Source: Mesorhizobium sp. M8A.F.Ca.ET.218.01.1.1
Lineage (GTDB): Bacteria; Pseudomonadota; Alphaproteobacteria; Rhizobiales; Rhizobiaceae
Direction: 5' to 3'
DNA length: 64,000 bases
Assembly: GCF_004791165.1 (NCBI RefSeq)
Contig: NZ_SRUZ01000001.1
Span: 850,382 to 914,381, forward strand
Shown here: positions 1-7,147 of the stretch, one piece after another
How the letters are laid out: each line of letters starts with the position of its first letter
Numbering within the stretch: the first letter of the stretch is position 1
Program-made: the position numbers and the translations under genes
The notes under the pieces: model-generated
Databases searched by the model: none
Told to the model about the DNA's origin: nothing
The model's input: only the letters and a program-made list of their open reading frames with translations

Positions 1-22
1 CAGTGAGAACAATCTTTTTCAT
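1..22 (-). CDS. N-terminal fragment of a gene running off the window edge
   Basis: Read on the minus strand, an ATG at 22 opens MKKIVLT and continues past the window edge. A Shine-Dalgarno-like GGAG lies about 10 nt upstream (complement of about 32-36). A basic, hydrophobic start of this kind is typical of a secreted or periplasmic protein, but only seven residues are visible. No function can be assigned, and chance occurrence is possible. Confidence 0.4.
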
Positions 23-527
23 TTTGGGTACTCCAGTATTTTTCCGTCCGTCTAGCGGCGTGTCTTGGGATTAAAATCGCGTCGTTCGGACCGCCCCGAT
101 GTGGGAGAGCACCTCTGCTGTTTCCAATCACGAAGTTGTTCAGCGTGGACCATGACTCTACCACTTGAAATTGTGCCAGTGATTTCCACATCTGTTATTT
201 TCTGTCGTTATATCAATCAGTTAGCTAAAAATGGCACCCCGATCACCAACTGTATCGGAGGCTCGGCGTTCACACCGTCCTGCACGCACCGTCAACAGAA
301 ACGAACCGTTCGGTTCGATTTTAGAATCTGCTAATAGTCACTTTTCGAAACTGTTAACCTTTTCGCCCCCGGCAAAGGGGTCGAAAAAACGGTGCCGGCG
401 CGCCTGGCGACAGAAGGCGATTTGATGATGCGACCCCTGTCACGACGTTCCAGCATGCGTGTCGCGCCGCATGGATGCGATGTCGCTTTCATGCCGATGT
501 CGCAAACCCTGCCGTGATTAGATCAGG
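23..527. other. Gene-free leader region, relatively AT-rich
   Basis: No convincing coding region lies here. The possible reading frames are short, lack ribosome-binding sites and match no recognisable family. The base composition is clearly more AT-rich than the flanking genes up to about position 370, which fits a divergent promoter region between the minus-strand gene at the window edge and the riboswitch-led gbcA transcript. One inverted repeat is listed separately. Confidence 0.5.
302..317. promoter_or_regulatory. Perfect inverted repeat, TetR-type operator candidate
   Basis: The sequence CGAACCG-TT-CGGTTCG is a perfect 7-bp inverted repeat with a 2-bp centre, inside an AT-rich gene-free stretch. 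The size and symmetry fit an operator for a dimeric repressor such as a TetR-family protein. It lies about 280 bp upstream of the edge gene on the minus strand and about 225 bp before the riboswitch on the plus strand, so which gene it serves is unknown. No TetR gene is in the window. Confidence 0.3.
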
Positions 528-712
528 CATCTCAGGTGCCGCTGCGTGACGACGGAGCGGAGAATTGGGAAGCCGGTCAGATTCCGGCGCTGCCCCCGCA
601 ACGGTGGTGGAGTTCAAGTCGCAACGGGAGACCACTGGGCGTAAGCCTGGGAAGGTGTCGCGATGGTCCGTAAGGACGACTCCAGAGCCCGGAAACCAGC
701 CCGAGATGGCTA
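528..712 (+). promoter_or_regulatory. Cobalamin (B12) riboswitch upstream of gbcA
   Basis: The order of conserved blocks matches the cobalamin riboswitch family: AGGTGCC near 535, GGGAAGCCGGT near 568, the B12-box core GCTGCCCCCGCAACGGT at 589-605, ACCACTGGGCGTAAGCCTGG at 630-649 running into GGAAGG, and GAGCCCGGAAACCAGCCC at 685-702. In this family, binding of a cobalamin normally turns the downstream gene off. It sits in the 5' leader of gbcA, about 120 nt before the start codon, on the same strand. No clear intrinsic terminator follows, so control of translation or of a Rho-dependent step is more likely than classical attenuation. The element ends are approximate. Confidence 0.88.
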
Positions 713-833
713 GAACTCGACTGATCGCGGTGGGCGGTCAAGAGGCGGATGGTGTTTGTCCGGCTTTGCGCCGATCTGCGTCCAGTCCTTCCTCAATCAC
801 CACCAGTTCAGTCCTTGAAAATGAGGACAGGAC

Positions 834-2081
834 ATGGACGCGCGCAACGACATGCTGAGGCTCTTGAACAGCCGCAGACAAGGCTTTTCGCTGGAACAGC
901 CTTTTTACACCGACCCGGACTACTTCAAGCTCGACATGGAGCTGATCTGGTATCGCGACTGGCTGTTCATCGGCCATGATTGCGAATTGCCCAAGCCGGG
1001 CAGCTTCATCACCGTGCAGATCGGCGACTATCCTATCGTGCTGGTGCGCGATCAGCAGGGCAAGATCAACGCCTTCCACAATTCCTGCCGCCATCGCGGC
1101 AGCCGCGTCTGCAACAGCGACAAGGGCATGGCCGCCAAACTGGTCTGTCCCTATCACCAGTGGACCTATGAGCTGGACGGGCGCCTGCTGTTCGCCCGCC
1201 AGATGGCCGAGGGGTTCGACAAGAGCCAGTTCGGGCTGAAGCCGGTCGCCTGCGAAAGCGTCGCCGGCTATGTCTTCATCTGCCTGGCCAAGGAGCCGGC
1301 CGACTTCGCGCCGATGCGGGCGATGATCGAGCCCTATCTCAAGCCGCACCGGCTGAGCGAGGCCAAGATCGCCTTCGAGAGCACGATCATCGAGAAGGGC
1401 AATTGGAAGCTGGTCTGGGAAAACAACCGCGAATGCTATCATTGCGCGGGCAATCATCCCGAACTGTGCAAGACCTTCCCGGAAGCACCGACCGTGACCG
1501 GCGTGCAAGGCGCCGACAGCGATCCGGAGATGCTGGCGCACTGGGCGAAGTGCGAAGCTGTTGGCCTGCCCAGCAAATTCCGCATCGACCCGGCCGGGCA
1601 ATACCGCGCCACCCGCGCGCCGCTGCTGCGCGACGCCCAGAGCTACACGATGACCGGCAAGCGGGCGGTGAGGAAGGACCTGTCCGACAGCGTTTCGGCC
1701 GACCGCATCGGCACGCTGATGCACTATCACTACCCGACGACCTGGAACCACATCCTCGTTGATCATGCCGTCACCTTCCGCGTGCTGCCGGTCAGCGCCA
1801 CCGAAACGGCAGTGACGACGAAGTGGTTGGTGCACAAGGACGCGGTCGAGGGTGTCGACTACGATCTCGCCGAACTCACCCATGTCTGGACCGAGACCAA
1901 CGACCAGGACCGCCGGATCGTCGAGGAGAACGCTTTCGGTATCCTGTCGCCGGCCTATGAACCCGGCCCGTATTCGGAGCTGCATGAAGGCGGCGTCATC
2001 CAGTTCGTCGACTGGTATGCCCGCTTCATCGGTCCGCGCCTGGCCGAAGGCGGGCGGCCGGCGCTGCGCAGCGTCGCCTAG
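834..2081 (+). CDS. gbcA: Rieske oxygenase, glycine betaine demethylase alpha subunit (GbcA-like)
   Basis: A 415-residue Rieske non-haem iron oxygenase. The [2Fe-2S] ligands are C85-x-H87 and C105-x2-H108. The mononuclear-iron region has the NNRECYHCAGNHPEL pattern with its two histidines, and TTKWLVHKDAVEGVDYD and NDQDRR are GbcA hallmarks. In Pseudomonas, GbcA with GbcB oxidatively removes one methyl group from glycine betaine, giving dimethylglycine and formaldehyde. The ATG at 834 follows GAGGA at about 823. The partner reductase gbcB starts 68 bp downstream. A cobalamin riboswitch precedes the gene, which is not part of the textbook regulation of this enzyme. A related betaine such as stachydrine is an alternative substrate. 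Confidence 0.82.
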   Translation: MDARNDMLRLLNSRRQGFSLEQPFYTDPDYFKLDMELIWYRDWLFIGHDCELPKPGSFITVQIGDYPIVLVRDQQGKINAFHNSCRHRGSRVCNSDKGMAAKLVCPYHQWTYELDGRLLFARQMAEGFDKSQFGLKPVACESVAGYVFICLAKEPADFAPMRAMIEPYLKPHRLSEAKIAFESTIIEKGNWKLVWENNRECYHCAGNHPELCKTFPEAPTVTGVQGADSDPEMLAHWAKCEAVGLPSKFRIDPAGQYRATRAPLLRDAQSYTMTGKRAVRKDLSDSVSADRIGTLMHYHYPTTWNHILVDHAVTFRVLPVSATETAVTTKWLVHKDAVEGVDYDLAELTHVWTETNDQDRRIVEENAFGILSPAYEPGPYSELHEGGVIQFVDWYARFIGPRLAEGGRPALRSVA

Positions 2082-2135
2082 CGCATGTCACCCAAAAGTG
2101 TGCAGCGGTTTTGGGATCACGACATCCGCAAAATG
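2081..2135. repeat. Rhizobial palindromic intergenic element (copy A)
   Basis: An imperfect palindrome with outer arms GCGCATGTC and GACATCCGC and an inner stem CCCAAAA/TTTTGGG around GTGTGCAGCG. It fills the gap between gbcA and gbcB. It shares its layout (an AAAAG-GTG-like core facing CGGTTTT) with copies at 36666, 41943, 43566, 43628, 52601 and 58391. This type of short intergenic palindrome is widespread in rhizobial genomes. It could form a hairpin in the gbcAB mRNA. Confidence 0.7.
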
Positions 2136-2149
2136 AAAGGTATGCAGGG

Positions 2150-3259
2150 ATGAATGCGATGACCGACCTTGGCCTCTATCGCCATCTCGACCAGATGGCG
2201 CCCTGGAACGACAGGCTGCAGGTGCTGGAAGTGACCGGTGTCAGCGACGAGGCGCCCGACGTCAAGACCTTCACCTTCCGGTCCGACAACCAGACCTGGT
2301 TCCGCTACAAGCCGGGCCAGTTCGTGACGCTGGAACTGCCGACGCCGGATGGGCCGCTGATGCGCACCTACACGCTGTCGTCGTCGCCGTCGCGGCCGTT
2401 CTCGATCGCGGTGACGGTGAAGGCGCAGGCGGGCAGCATCGGCACACGCTGGATGTTCGATCACCTGGCGCCCGGCTCGCACGTCAAGGCCTATGGACCG
2501 GGCGGCGACTTTTCACTGCACAGCCATCCGGCGGCGAAATATCTGTTCGTCTCGGCCGGCTCCGGCGTGACGCCGATGATGTCGATGCTGCGCTGGCTGA
2601 ACGACTGTGCGCCATGGACCGATGTCGGTTTCGTCAACTGCGCGCGGCGCCCGGAAGAAATCATCTTCCGCAAGGAACTCGAACTGCTCGGGGGCCACAT
2701 GCCTGGCCTGTCGCTCGGCTTCATGATCGAGGAGCGGTCGAGCCGCGAGGGCTGGTACGGCCATATGGGCCGCATCGACGCCATCCGGCTGCCGCTCCTG
2801 GCACCCGATTTCCGCGAACGCGAAATCTTCTGCTGTGGGCCCGATCCCTTCATGCGCGCCGTGCGCGGCATGCTCGAAGCCGCCGGCTTCGACATGGCAA
2901 AGTACCATCAGGAAAGCTTTGCCGCGCCGACCGTGGACGAAGTCCCGGCACCGTTTGCCGCGCCGGCTGAAGCCGGCGCGGCAATTTCCGTCGAAGCCGC
3001 GACGCCGATCCGCTTCGCGCTTTCGGATGTCGACGCCGACTGCGTCGCCGGCCAGACCGTGCTGCAGACCGCGCGCGCCTCGGGCGTGCGGATACCGGCG
3101 GCCTGCGAATTCGGCCTGTGCGGAACTTGCAAGGTGAAGAAAGTCTCCGGCAGCGTCGAGATGAGTCACAATGGCGGCATCCTCGATCATGAGATCGACG
3201 ACGGCTTCATCCTGGCCTGTTGTTCCAAGCCATTGTCGGCGCTGGAAATCGAGGCTTGA
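2150..3259 (+). CDS. gbcB: Hybrid flavin/[2Fe-2S] reductase, glycine betaine demethylase beta subunit (GbcB-like)
   Basis: A 369-residue NAD(P)H-dependent reductase that passes electrons to the Rieske oxygenase. The FAD-binding segment (RTYTLSSSP) lies near residue 80, the nucleotide-binding domain begins around FVSAGSGVTPMMSM, and the C-terminal plant-type ferredoxin domain (about residue 285 on) has the ligand pattern CEFGLCGTC with a distal ACC. This domain order matches GbcB and other class IB-like oxygenase reductases. The ATG at 2150 is chosen because it follows GCAGGGA; a longer frame would run into the palindromic repeat. It shares the strand and presumably the transcript of gbcA. Confidence 0.8.
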   Translation: MNAMTDLGLYRHLDQMAPWNDRLQVLEVTGVSDEAPDVKTFTFRSDNQTWFRYKPGQFVTLELPTPDGPLMRTYTLSSSPSRPFSIAVTVKAQAGSIGTRWMFDHLAPGSHVKAYGPGGDFSLHSHPAAKYLFVSAGSGVTPMMSMLRWLNDCAPWTDVGFVNCARRPEEIIFRKELELLGGHMPGLSLGFMIEERSSREGWYGHMGRIDAIRLPLLAPDFREREIFCCGPDPFMRAVRGMLEAAGFDMAKYHQESFAAPTVDEVPAPFAAPAEAGAAISVEAATPIRFALSDVDADCVAGQTVLQTARASGVRIPAACEFGLCGTCKVKKVSGSVEMSHNGGILDHEIDDGFILACCSKPLSALEIEA

Positions 3260-3303
3260 TCCGCCCGTCCTTCGACTGATCCCGGAAATGTCGGCGCCTT
3301 GCC

Positions 3304-3320
3304 GGCAAGGTTACCTTGCC
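3304..3320. promoter_or_regulatory. Perfect inverted repeat upstream of the PqqD/HprK-like cluster
   Basis: GGCAAGG-TTA-CCTTGCC is a perfect 7-bp inverted repeat with a 3-bp spacer, 79 bp before the start codon of the PqqD-like gene and 45 bp after gbcB. It could be an operator for the cluster promoter. It has no following T-run, so it is not an obvious terminator. No regulator gene is adjacent. Confidence 0.3.
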
Positions 3321-3398
3321 AAGGAACGACCGAAAGTCTACAGGCGTTGTCGGTGGAAGCGGTCCTGCTGGCGGGCAGGGATGTAAAGCGGGGCAACA

Positions 3399-3830
3399 AT
3401 GAAGCATGAATCCCATGCCTATGCGGTTGCGAGCCGGGATATCGTTTTCGAATCCTTCGATGGCGAGGCCGTGGTGCTCAACCTTGCCAATGGCAAATAT
3501 TTCGGCTTCTCCGATTCCGGCAGCAAGGCGTGGCAGGTGCTTTCGTCCGGAGCGGACGCCCAGGCTCTGATCGGGCTGGCCGCGGGCGGCTCGACAATAA
3601 GCCACGCCGAACTCGAACACTTCATATCGCAGCTGCTCGAACTGGGTTTGCTGGTGCGTTCGGAAGCGGCGGCGCAGCCACTGCCGGGCGAATTGCAAGC
3701 CGAGCTTGCCGCCACCAGCGAGCCGCTCAATGTCAGCATCCACGACGACCTCGCGGACCTGATCGTCGTTGATCCCATCCATGAGGTCGAGGAACCCCTT
3801 GGCTGGCCGGCGGTCAAGCAGGCTTCCTGA
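3399..3830 (+). CDS. PqqD-family (RRE-like) peptide-binding protein with C-terminal tail
   Basis: A 143-residue protein. Residues 1 to about 90 have the PqqD-family fold signature (VLNLANGKYFGFSDSGSKAW, then a helical region ending ELGLLVR). PqqD-type domains bind leader peptides of ribosomally made, post-translationally modified peptides, or act as stand-alone chaperones. From about residue 91 a 50-residue extension follows, with an acidic stretch, DPIHEVEEPLGWP, and then AVKQAS, so serine is the last residue. It is followed 33 nt later by an HPr-kinase-like gene, a pairing I recall from families labelled HPr-rel-A system. Whether the tail is itself modified is inference. Function unproven. 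Confidence 0.72.
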   Translation: MKHESHAYAVASRDIVFESFDGEAVVLNLANGKYFGFSDSGSKAWQVLSSGADAQALIGLAAGGSTISHAELEHFISQLLELGLLVRSEAAAQPLPGELQAELAATSEPLNVSIHDDLADLIVVDPIHEVEEPLGWPAVKQAS

Positions 3831-3863
3831 TCGGCCGGCCGCAGCCGTGATGGAAGGCGCTTG

Positions 3864-4913
3864 ATGCCGCGCGTCACGCTCGAAACCCTGCCGGACTACG
3901 CCCGGTATCTCATCGCCGCCGCTGAAGGCGCTGCCTCGCGCTATCCGACCATCCGGCGGGTTCGGCTGCCCGGGCTGGAACTGGCCGTGCATCTGGGTCA
4001 CGGTGTGCTCGCCGACGCCCTGAGCCATGCATTTGTCGAGGCCGCTCACGATCAGCCGGAACCGTCCACCTGCCGCATCTTCATCGCTCATCCCGGCATC
4101 GACGGCATCCCGGAGCCGGCGCGATGGGGCGACGCGCATTTCACCGAGCACGGCTTTGCCAAACGGCTCGCCGAAGCCGGGTTACGCGGCCACTATTTCC
4201 ACGATCTAGATTTCTGGCAGATCTACGATCCCCAACGTTGCGTTGGCGTACAGCTGATGGCCTCGGCCGATGCCTTTCCGCCTTGGGAGCCGGGGGCACC
4301 GCTGCGCGCCTTCCTGCATTGGGAATATGCCGCACGCGGCATGCGGCTGACCCATGCCGGCACGCTCGGCATCGATGGCAAGGGTATCCTCCTTGCCGGC
4401 TCGCGTGGAGCCGGGAAATCCGGCACCGTCGCCGCCGGCCTGCTCAACGGACTAGACAGTGTCGGCGACGACTATGTGCTGATCGATCTCGCCGGAGGCG
4501 TGACCGCGCGGCCCCTTTTCTCGACCTTGAAGCAGGACGCGCAAGGTTTCACGCGGCTGGGCCTGCAAAAGCGGCTAACGGCGCAAGGCCCGCTGAACTG
4601 GCAGGGCAAGCACATGTTTCACGTCGATGAGATCGCGCCTGGGCCGGTGCCCGCGATGCTGGACATCGTTGCGCTGATGGTGCCACATATTAGCGGTGGC
4701 GGAGCAAGTTCGATCATGCCGGTGTCGCGCAGGGATGCCATGATTGCCTTGGCGCCGTCCGGCATCGCACAGATGCCGGGCGAACGCGAAAGCGGCTTTC
4801 GCTTCTTCAGCGAATTGACGCGCCGCCTGCCGTGCTTTCGTTTGTCCCTCGGCACCGACCCGGCGGAGATCGCCGGCACGATCGAGGACGTCCTGACACG
4901 AGGCGCCCGGTGA
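3864..4913 (+). CDS. HPr-kinase-related protein (HprK-rel-A type)
   Basis: A 349-residue protein with a P-loop GSRGAGKS at residues 179-186 placed mid-protein, as in HPr kinase/phosphorylase relatives. The N-terminal half (about 1-170) has no close match I recognise. The C-terminal half has HprK-like features (VGDDYVLID after the P-loop, a conserved FHVDEI region). True HprK phosphorylates a serine of HPr. Relatives in lasso-peptide clusters phosphorylate a C-terminal serine of the precursor. The ATG at 3864 is preferred over the TTG one codon earlier. The stop overlaps the next gene's GTG, so the two are translationally coupled. A separate, canonical short hprK is present at 15827, so this one is unlikely to serve the PTS. 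Confidence 0.75.
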   Translation: MPRVTLETLPDYARYLIAAAEGAASRYPTIRRVRLPGLELAVHLGHGVLADALSHAFVEAAHDQPEPSTCRIFIAHPGIDGIPEPARWGDAHFTEHGFAKRLAEAGLRGHYFHDLDFWQIYDPQRCVGVQLMASADAFPPWEPGAPLRAFLHWEYAARGMRLTHAGTLGIDGKGILLAGSRGAGKSGTVAAGLLNGLDSVGDDYVLIDLAGGVTARPLFSTLKQDAQGFTRLGLQKRLTAQGPLNWQGKHMFHVDEIAPGPVPAMLDIVALMVPHISGGGASSIMPVSRRDAMIALAPSGIAQMPGERESGFRFFSELTRRLPCFRLSLGTDPAEIAGTIEDVLTRGAR

Positions 4914-5662
4914 AGCTCAGCGTGATCATGCCTGTGTACAATCGCGAGCGCTACGTCGTCCCGGCGCTGCGCTCGTTGATCAGGCAGCGCGCTGACGCCG
5001 ACTTCGACATCATCGTCATCGACGATGGCTCCACGGACGCCTCGGTGGAGGCAGTACGGTCGACGATGCGCGAGGCGCCCTGCATCCGCCTGTTTCTGCA
5101 ACCCAATATGGGTGTCGCGAGGGCGCGCAATGCCGGGCTGAGACAGTTGCCGCCGGATGCCGGATTTGTGTCGTTCCTCGATTCCGACGACATCTCGCTT
5201 GCCGGGCGCTTCAAGGCGGATCTGGCTTGCTACGAGGCCGACCCGGGCCTTGACCTGACCTACTCCCTGATGACCCTGGCCGAGCAGATAGACGATGACA
5301 CGATGGAGCCGGTAGCGGGCAGCCGCACTGTAACGCTGCGCGGCATTTCAATGAGCACCGGACTGTTCAGCCGGGCGCTTGTCGATCGCATAGGCTGTTT
5401 CGACGAGGAATTCGACCAGTGCGAGGACACTGACTATCTGCTGCGCATCTTCGAAACGGGTCCGAATTACCGTCTTCTGGAGACCGTCGCGATCTACTAC
5501 AGGCGCCACGCCGGCAATATCACCCGGAAGCGCGAGGGCCGGCTCCGCGACCACATGCGGGCGATCCACAATTCGACCCGGCGACGCAGGGCCGACCCGT
5601 CCCTGCGTGAGATTCCCCGCATTTTCGAGCTCAAGAGCACGCCCGACTGGCGGCTGTTTTGA
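4910..5662 (+). CDS. Family 2 glycosyltransferase (first of tandem pair)
   Basis: A 250-residue GT-A fold glycosyltransferase: SVIMPVYNRERYV at the N-terminus, IDDGSTD and FLDSDD (the metal/nucleotide-binding DxD), and EDTDYLLR further on. The GTG at 4910 overlaps the stop of the HprK-like gene (GTGA), giving exactly the start used by its paralogue (M-K/R-LSVIMPVYN). There is no membrane segment, so it is cytoplasmic. The next gene encodes a paralogue of identical length with well over half the residues identical by eye. The sugar donor and acceptor are unknown. Context suggests modification of a peptide or protein, or of a surface glycan. Confidence 0.85.
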   Translation: MKLSVIMPVYNRERYVVPALRSLIRQRADADFDIIVIDDGSTDASVEAVRSTMREAPCIRLFLQPNMGVARARNAGLRQLPPDAGFVSFLDSDDISLAGRFKADLACYEADPGLDLTYSLMTLAEQIDDDTMEPVAGSRTVTLRGISMSTGLFSRALVDRIGCFDEEFDQCEDTDYLLRIFETGPNYRLLETVAIYYRRHAGNITRKREGRLRDHMRAIHNSTRRRRADPSLREIPRIFELKSTPDWRLF

Positions 5663-5717
5663 TGCGGGATATCTCGCGATCAAAACGGGTGGTGCAGCAG
5701 CGGCCGCGGGGCCGAGG

Positions 5718-6470
5718 ATGAGGCTGAGCGTGATCATGCCGGTCTACAATCGCGAGGCCTATGTCGGCGCCGCGCTGCGCTCGCTGCTCAGGCAAGGCGA
5801 TGCCGCCGATCTCGACATCATCGTCATCGACGACGGTTCGACCGACGGCTCGGTCGAGGCCGTGCGCGCGATGATGGATGATCATTCCTGCATCCGGCTG
5901 TTCCGGCAAGAAAACATGGGGGTGACCCGAGCGCGCAACAGCGGGCTCAGGCAGCTCAAGCCCGAGGCGGAACTGGTGTCGTTCCTCGATTCGGACGACA
6001 TCTCGCCAGCGGGGCGCTTCGGAGCCGATGTCGAGCTTTTCCGGAAGAATCCCGATCTCGACCTGACCTATTCGAGGATGATGCTGGTCGACAAAATCGA
6101 TGATGGGACCTTGGAGCCCATGGCGGACAGCAACAGCATCACGGTTCGCGGCATTCACCTGTCGGCGGCGATCTTCGCGCGCCGCCTCGTCGCGCGGATA
6201 GGCGATTTCGACGAGGATTTCGTCCAGGCCGAAGATACCGACTACCTGCTGCGCGGTTTTGAGATCGGCCCCAGATACGTGCTTCCCGACACGGTCGCGC
6301 TCTATTACAGACGGCATGCGGGCAACATGACGAGGCAAGAGGACGTCCAGTCGCGGGAATTCCTGCGCGCTATCTACAAATCCATGAAGCGGCGCAAGGC
6401 CGACCCGTCGCTGCGGCCGATCGAAGGGATCTTCGAGCTCGACAAACTGTCAGATTGGCGTGCCCTGTGA
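5718..6470 (+). CDS. Family 2 glycosyltransferase (second of tandem pair)
   Basis: A 250-residue glycosyltransferase, the same length as the gene before it and alignable end to end without large gaps (IIVIDDGSTD, SFLDSDDIS, AEDTDYLLRGFE, YYRRHAGNMTR). The pair therefore looks like a tandem duplication. The ATG at 5718 follows GAGG and matches the paralogue's start. There is a 55-nt gap from the previous gene. The last base of the stop codon is the first base of the next gene's ATG (TGATG). No transmembrane segment is seen. Substrates are unknown. Confidence 0.85.
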   Translation: MRLSVIMPVYNREAYVGAALRSLLRQGDAADLDIIVIDDGSTDGSVEAVRAMMDDHSCIRLFRQENMGVTRARNSGLRQLKPEAELVSFLDSDDISPAGRFGADVELFRKNPDLDLTYSRMMLVDKIDDGTLEPMADSNSITVRGIHLSAAIFARRLVARIGDFDEDFVQAEDTDYLLRGFEIGPRYVLPDTVALYYRRHAGNMTRQEDVQSREFLRAIYKSMKRRKADPSLRPIEGIFELDKLSDWRAL

Positions 6471-7147
6471 TGGACGGATACGGCGTCGTCATACCGGCCT
6501 TCAACGCCAGCGGCACCATCGCCGAGACGCTGCGATCGGTTGCGGCGCAGACGGTGCGGCCGGACCTGGTGGTGATCGTCGACGACGGATCAACCGACGA
6601 TCTCGCCGCGGCGATCGGCGGAACGGACCTGCCGCTGCAATTGCTGCGCCAGGCAAATGCCGGACCGGGCAGCGCCACGACCAGAGGCATCGCCGCGCTG
6701 TCGACGCCGTTCATCGCGACGCTCGACGCCGACGACCTTTGGCTGCCGACCAAGATCGAGGATCAGCTTGCATATCTGCGAGGATTGCCCGGCACATCGG
6801 GCGTCTTCTGCCATTTGCGAAACTTCCGCAATGACCGGCCCGATGCACCCGAGGACGCGGTCGTGCCCGGCTGGTCGCGGACCACGATGCTGATCCGGCG
6901 CGAGGTCGCCGAGACCGTCGGGCCGGTTGTCGATCCGCCGGGCGGTCGCGGCGAAATGATCGACTGGATCGCGCGGGCACGCGAGGCGGGCCTTGCCTTC
7001 GACATGATGGAAGAGGTGCTGGCGCTGCGCCGCATCAGGCCCGGCAGCCTGTCGTACGGACGCGATGCGACGCGCGACCGCGGCTATCTCGAAGTGGCGC
7101 GGCTGGCCATGTTGCGACGGGTCCGAAACAAGACCGGCGCGGGCTGA
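6470..7147 (+). CDS. Family 2 glycosyltransferase, more divergent
   Basis: A 225-residue GT2 protein: YGVVIPAFNASGTIAETLRS at the N-terminus, VDDGSTD and ATLDADDLW (DxD). It is clearly more distant from the preceding pair and lacks their EDTDYLLR block, having a GRGEMIDWI region in its place. Both ends overlap by one base with neighbours (TGATG), so the cluster is translated as a coupled unit. It is probably a cytoplasmic sugar transferase working on the same product as the flanking genes. Specificity cannot be read from the sequence. Confidence 0.82.
   Translation: MDGYGVVIPAFNASGTIAETLRSVAAQTVRPDLVVIVDDGSTDDLAAAIGGTDLPLQLLRQANAGPGSATTRGIAALSTPFIATLDADDLWLPTKIEDQLAYLRGLPGTSGVFCHLRNFRNDRPDAPEDAVVPGWSRTTMLIRREVAETVGPVVDPPGGRGEMIDWIARAREAGLAFDMMEEVLALRRIRPGSLSYGRDATRDRGYLEVARLAMLRRVRNKTGAG

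Noticed and set aside
65..425. Two overlapping open frames in the first 430 bp as genes
   Set aside because: They lack ribosome-binding sites, have unusual composition for this genome and resemble no protein family.
738..1985. A 415-codon minus-strand frame opposite gbcA
   Set aside because: It mirrors a strongly supported Rieske oxygenase; long antisense frames are expected in high-GC DNA. The same applies to the long antisense frames opposite divL, addA, yidC and pheT.
3288..3386. A 32-codon open frame with three cysteines and many Arg/Trp residues, just before the PqqD-like gene, as a possible precursor peptide
   Set aside because: It has no good ribosome-binding site, overlaps the inverted repeat at 3304, is the tail of a longer shadow frame, and lacks a leader/core layout. 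It is worth only a conservation check.
3399..3830. PQQ cofactor biosynthesis (PqqD)
   Set aside because: No pqqA, pqqB, pqqC or pqqE is adjacent, and the protein has a long tail not found in PqqD.
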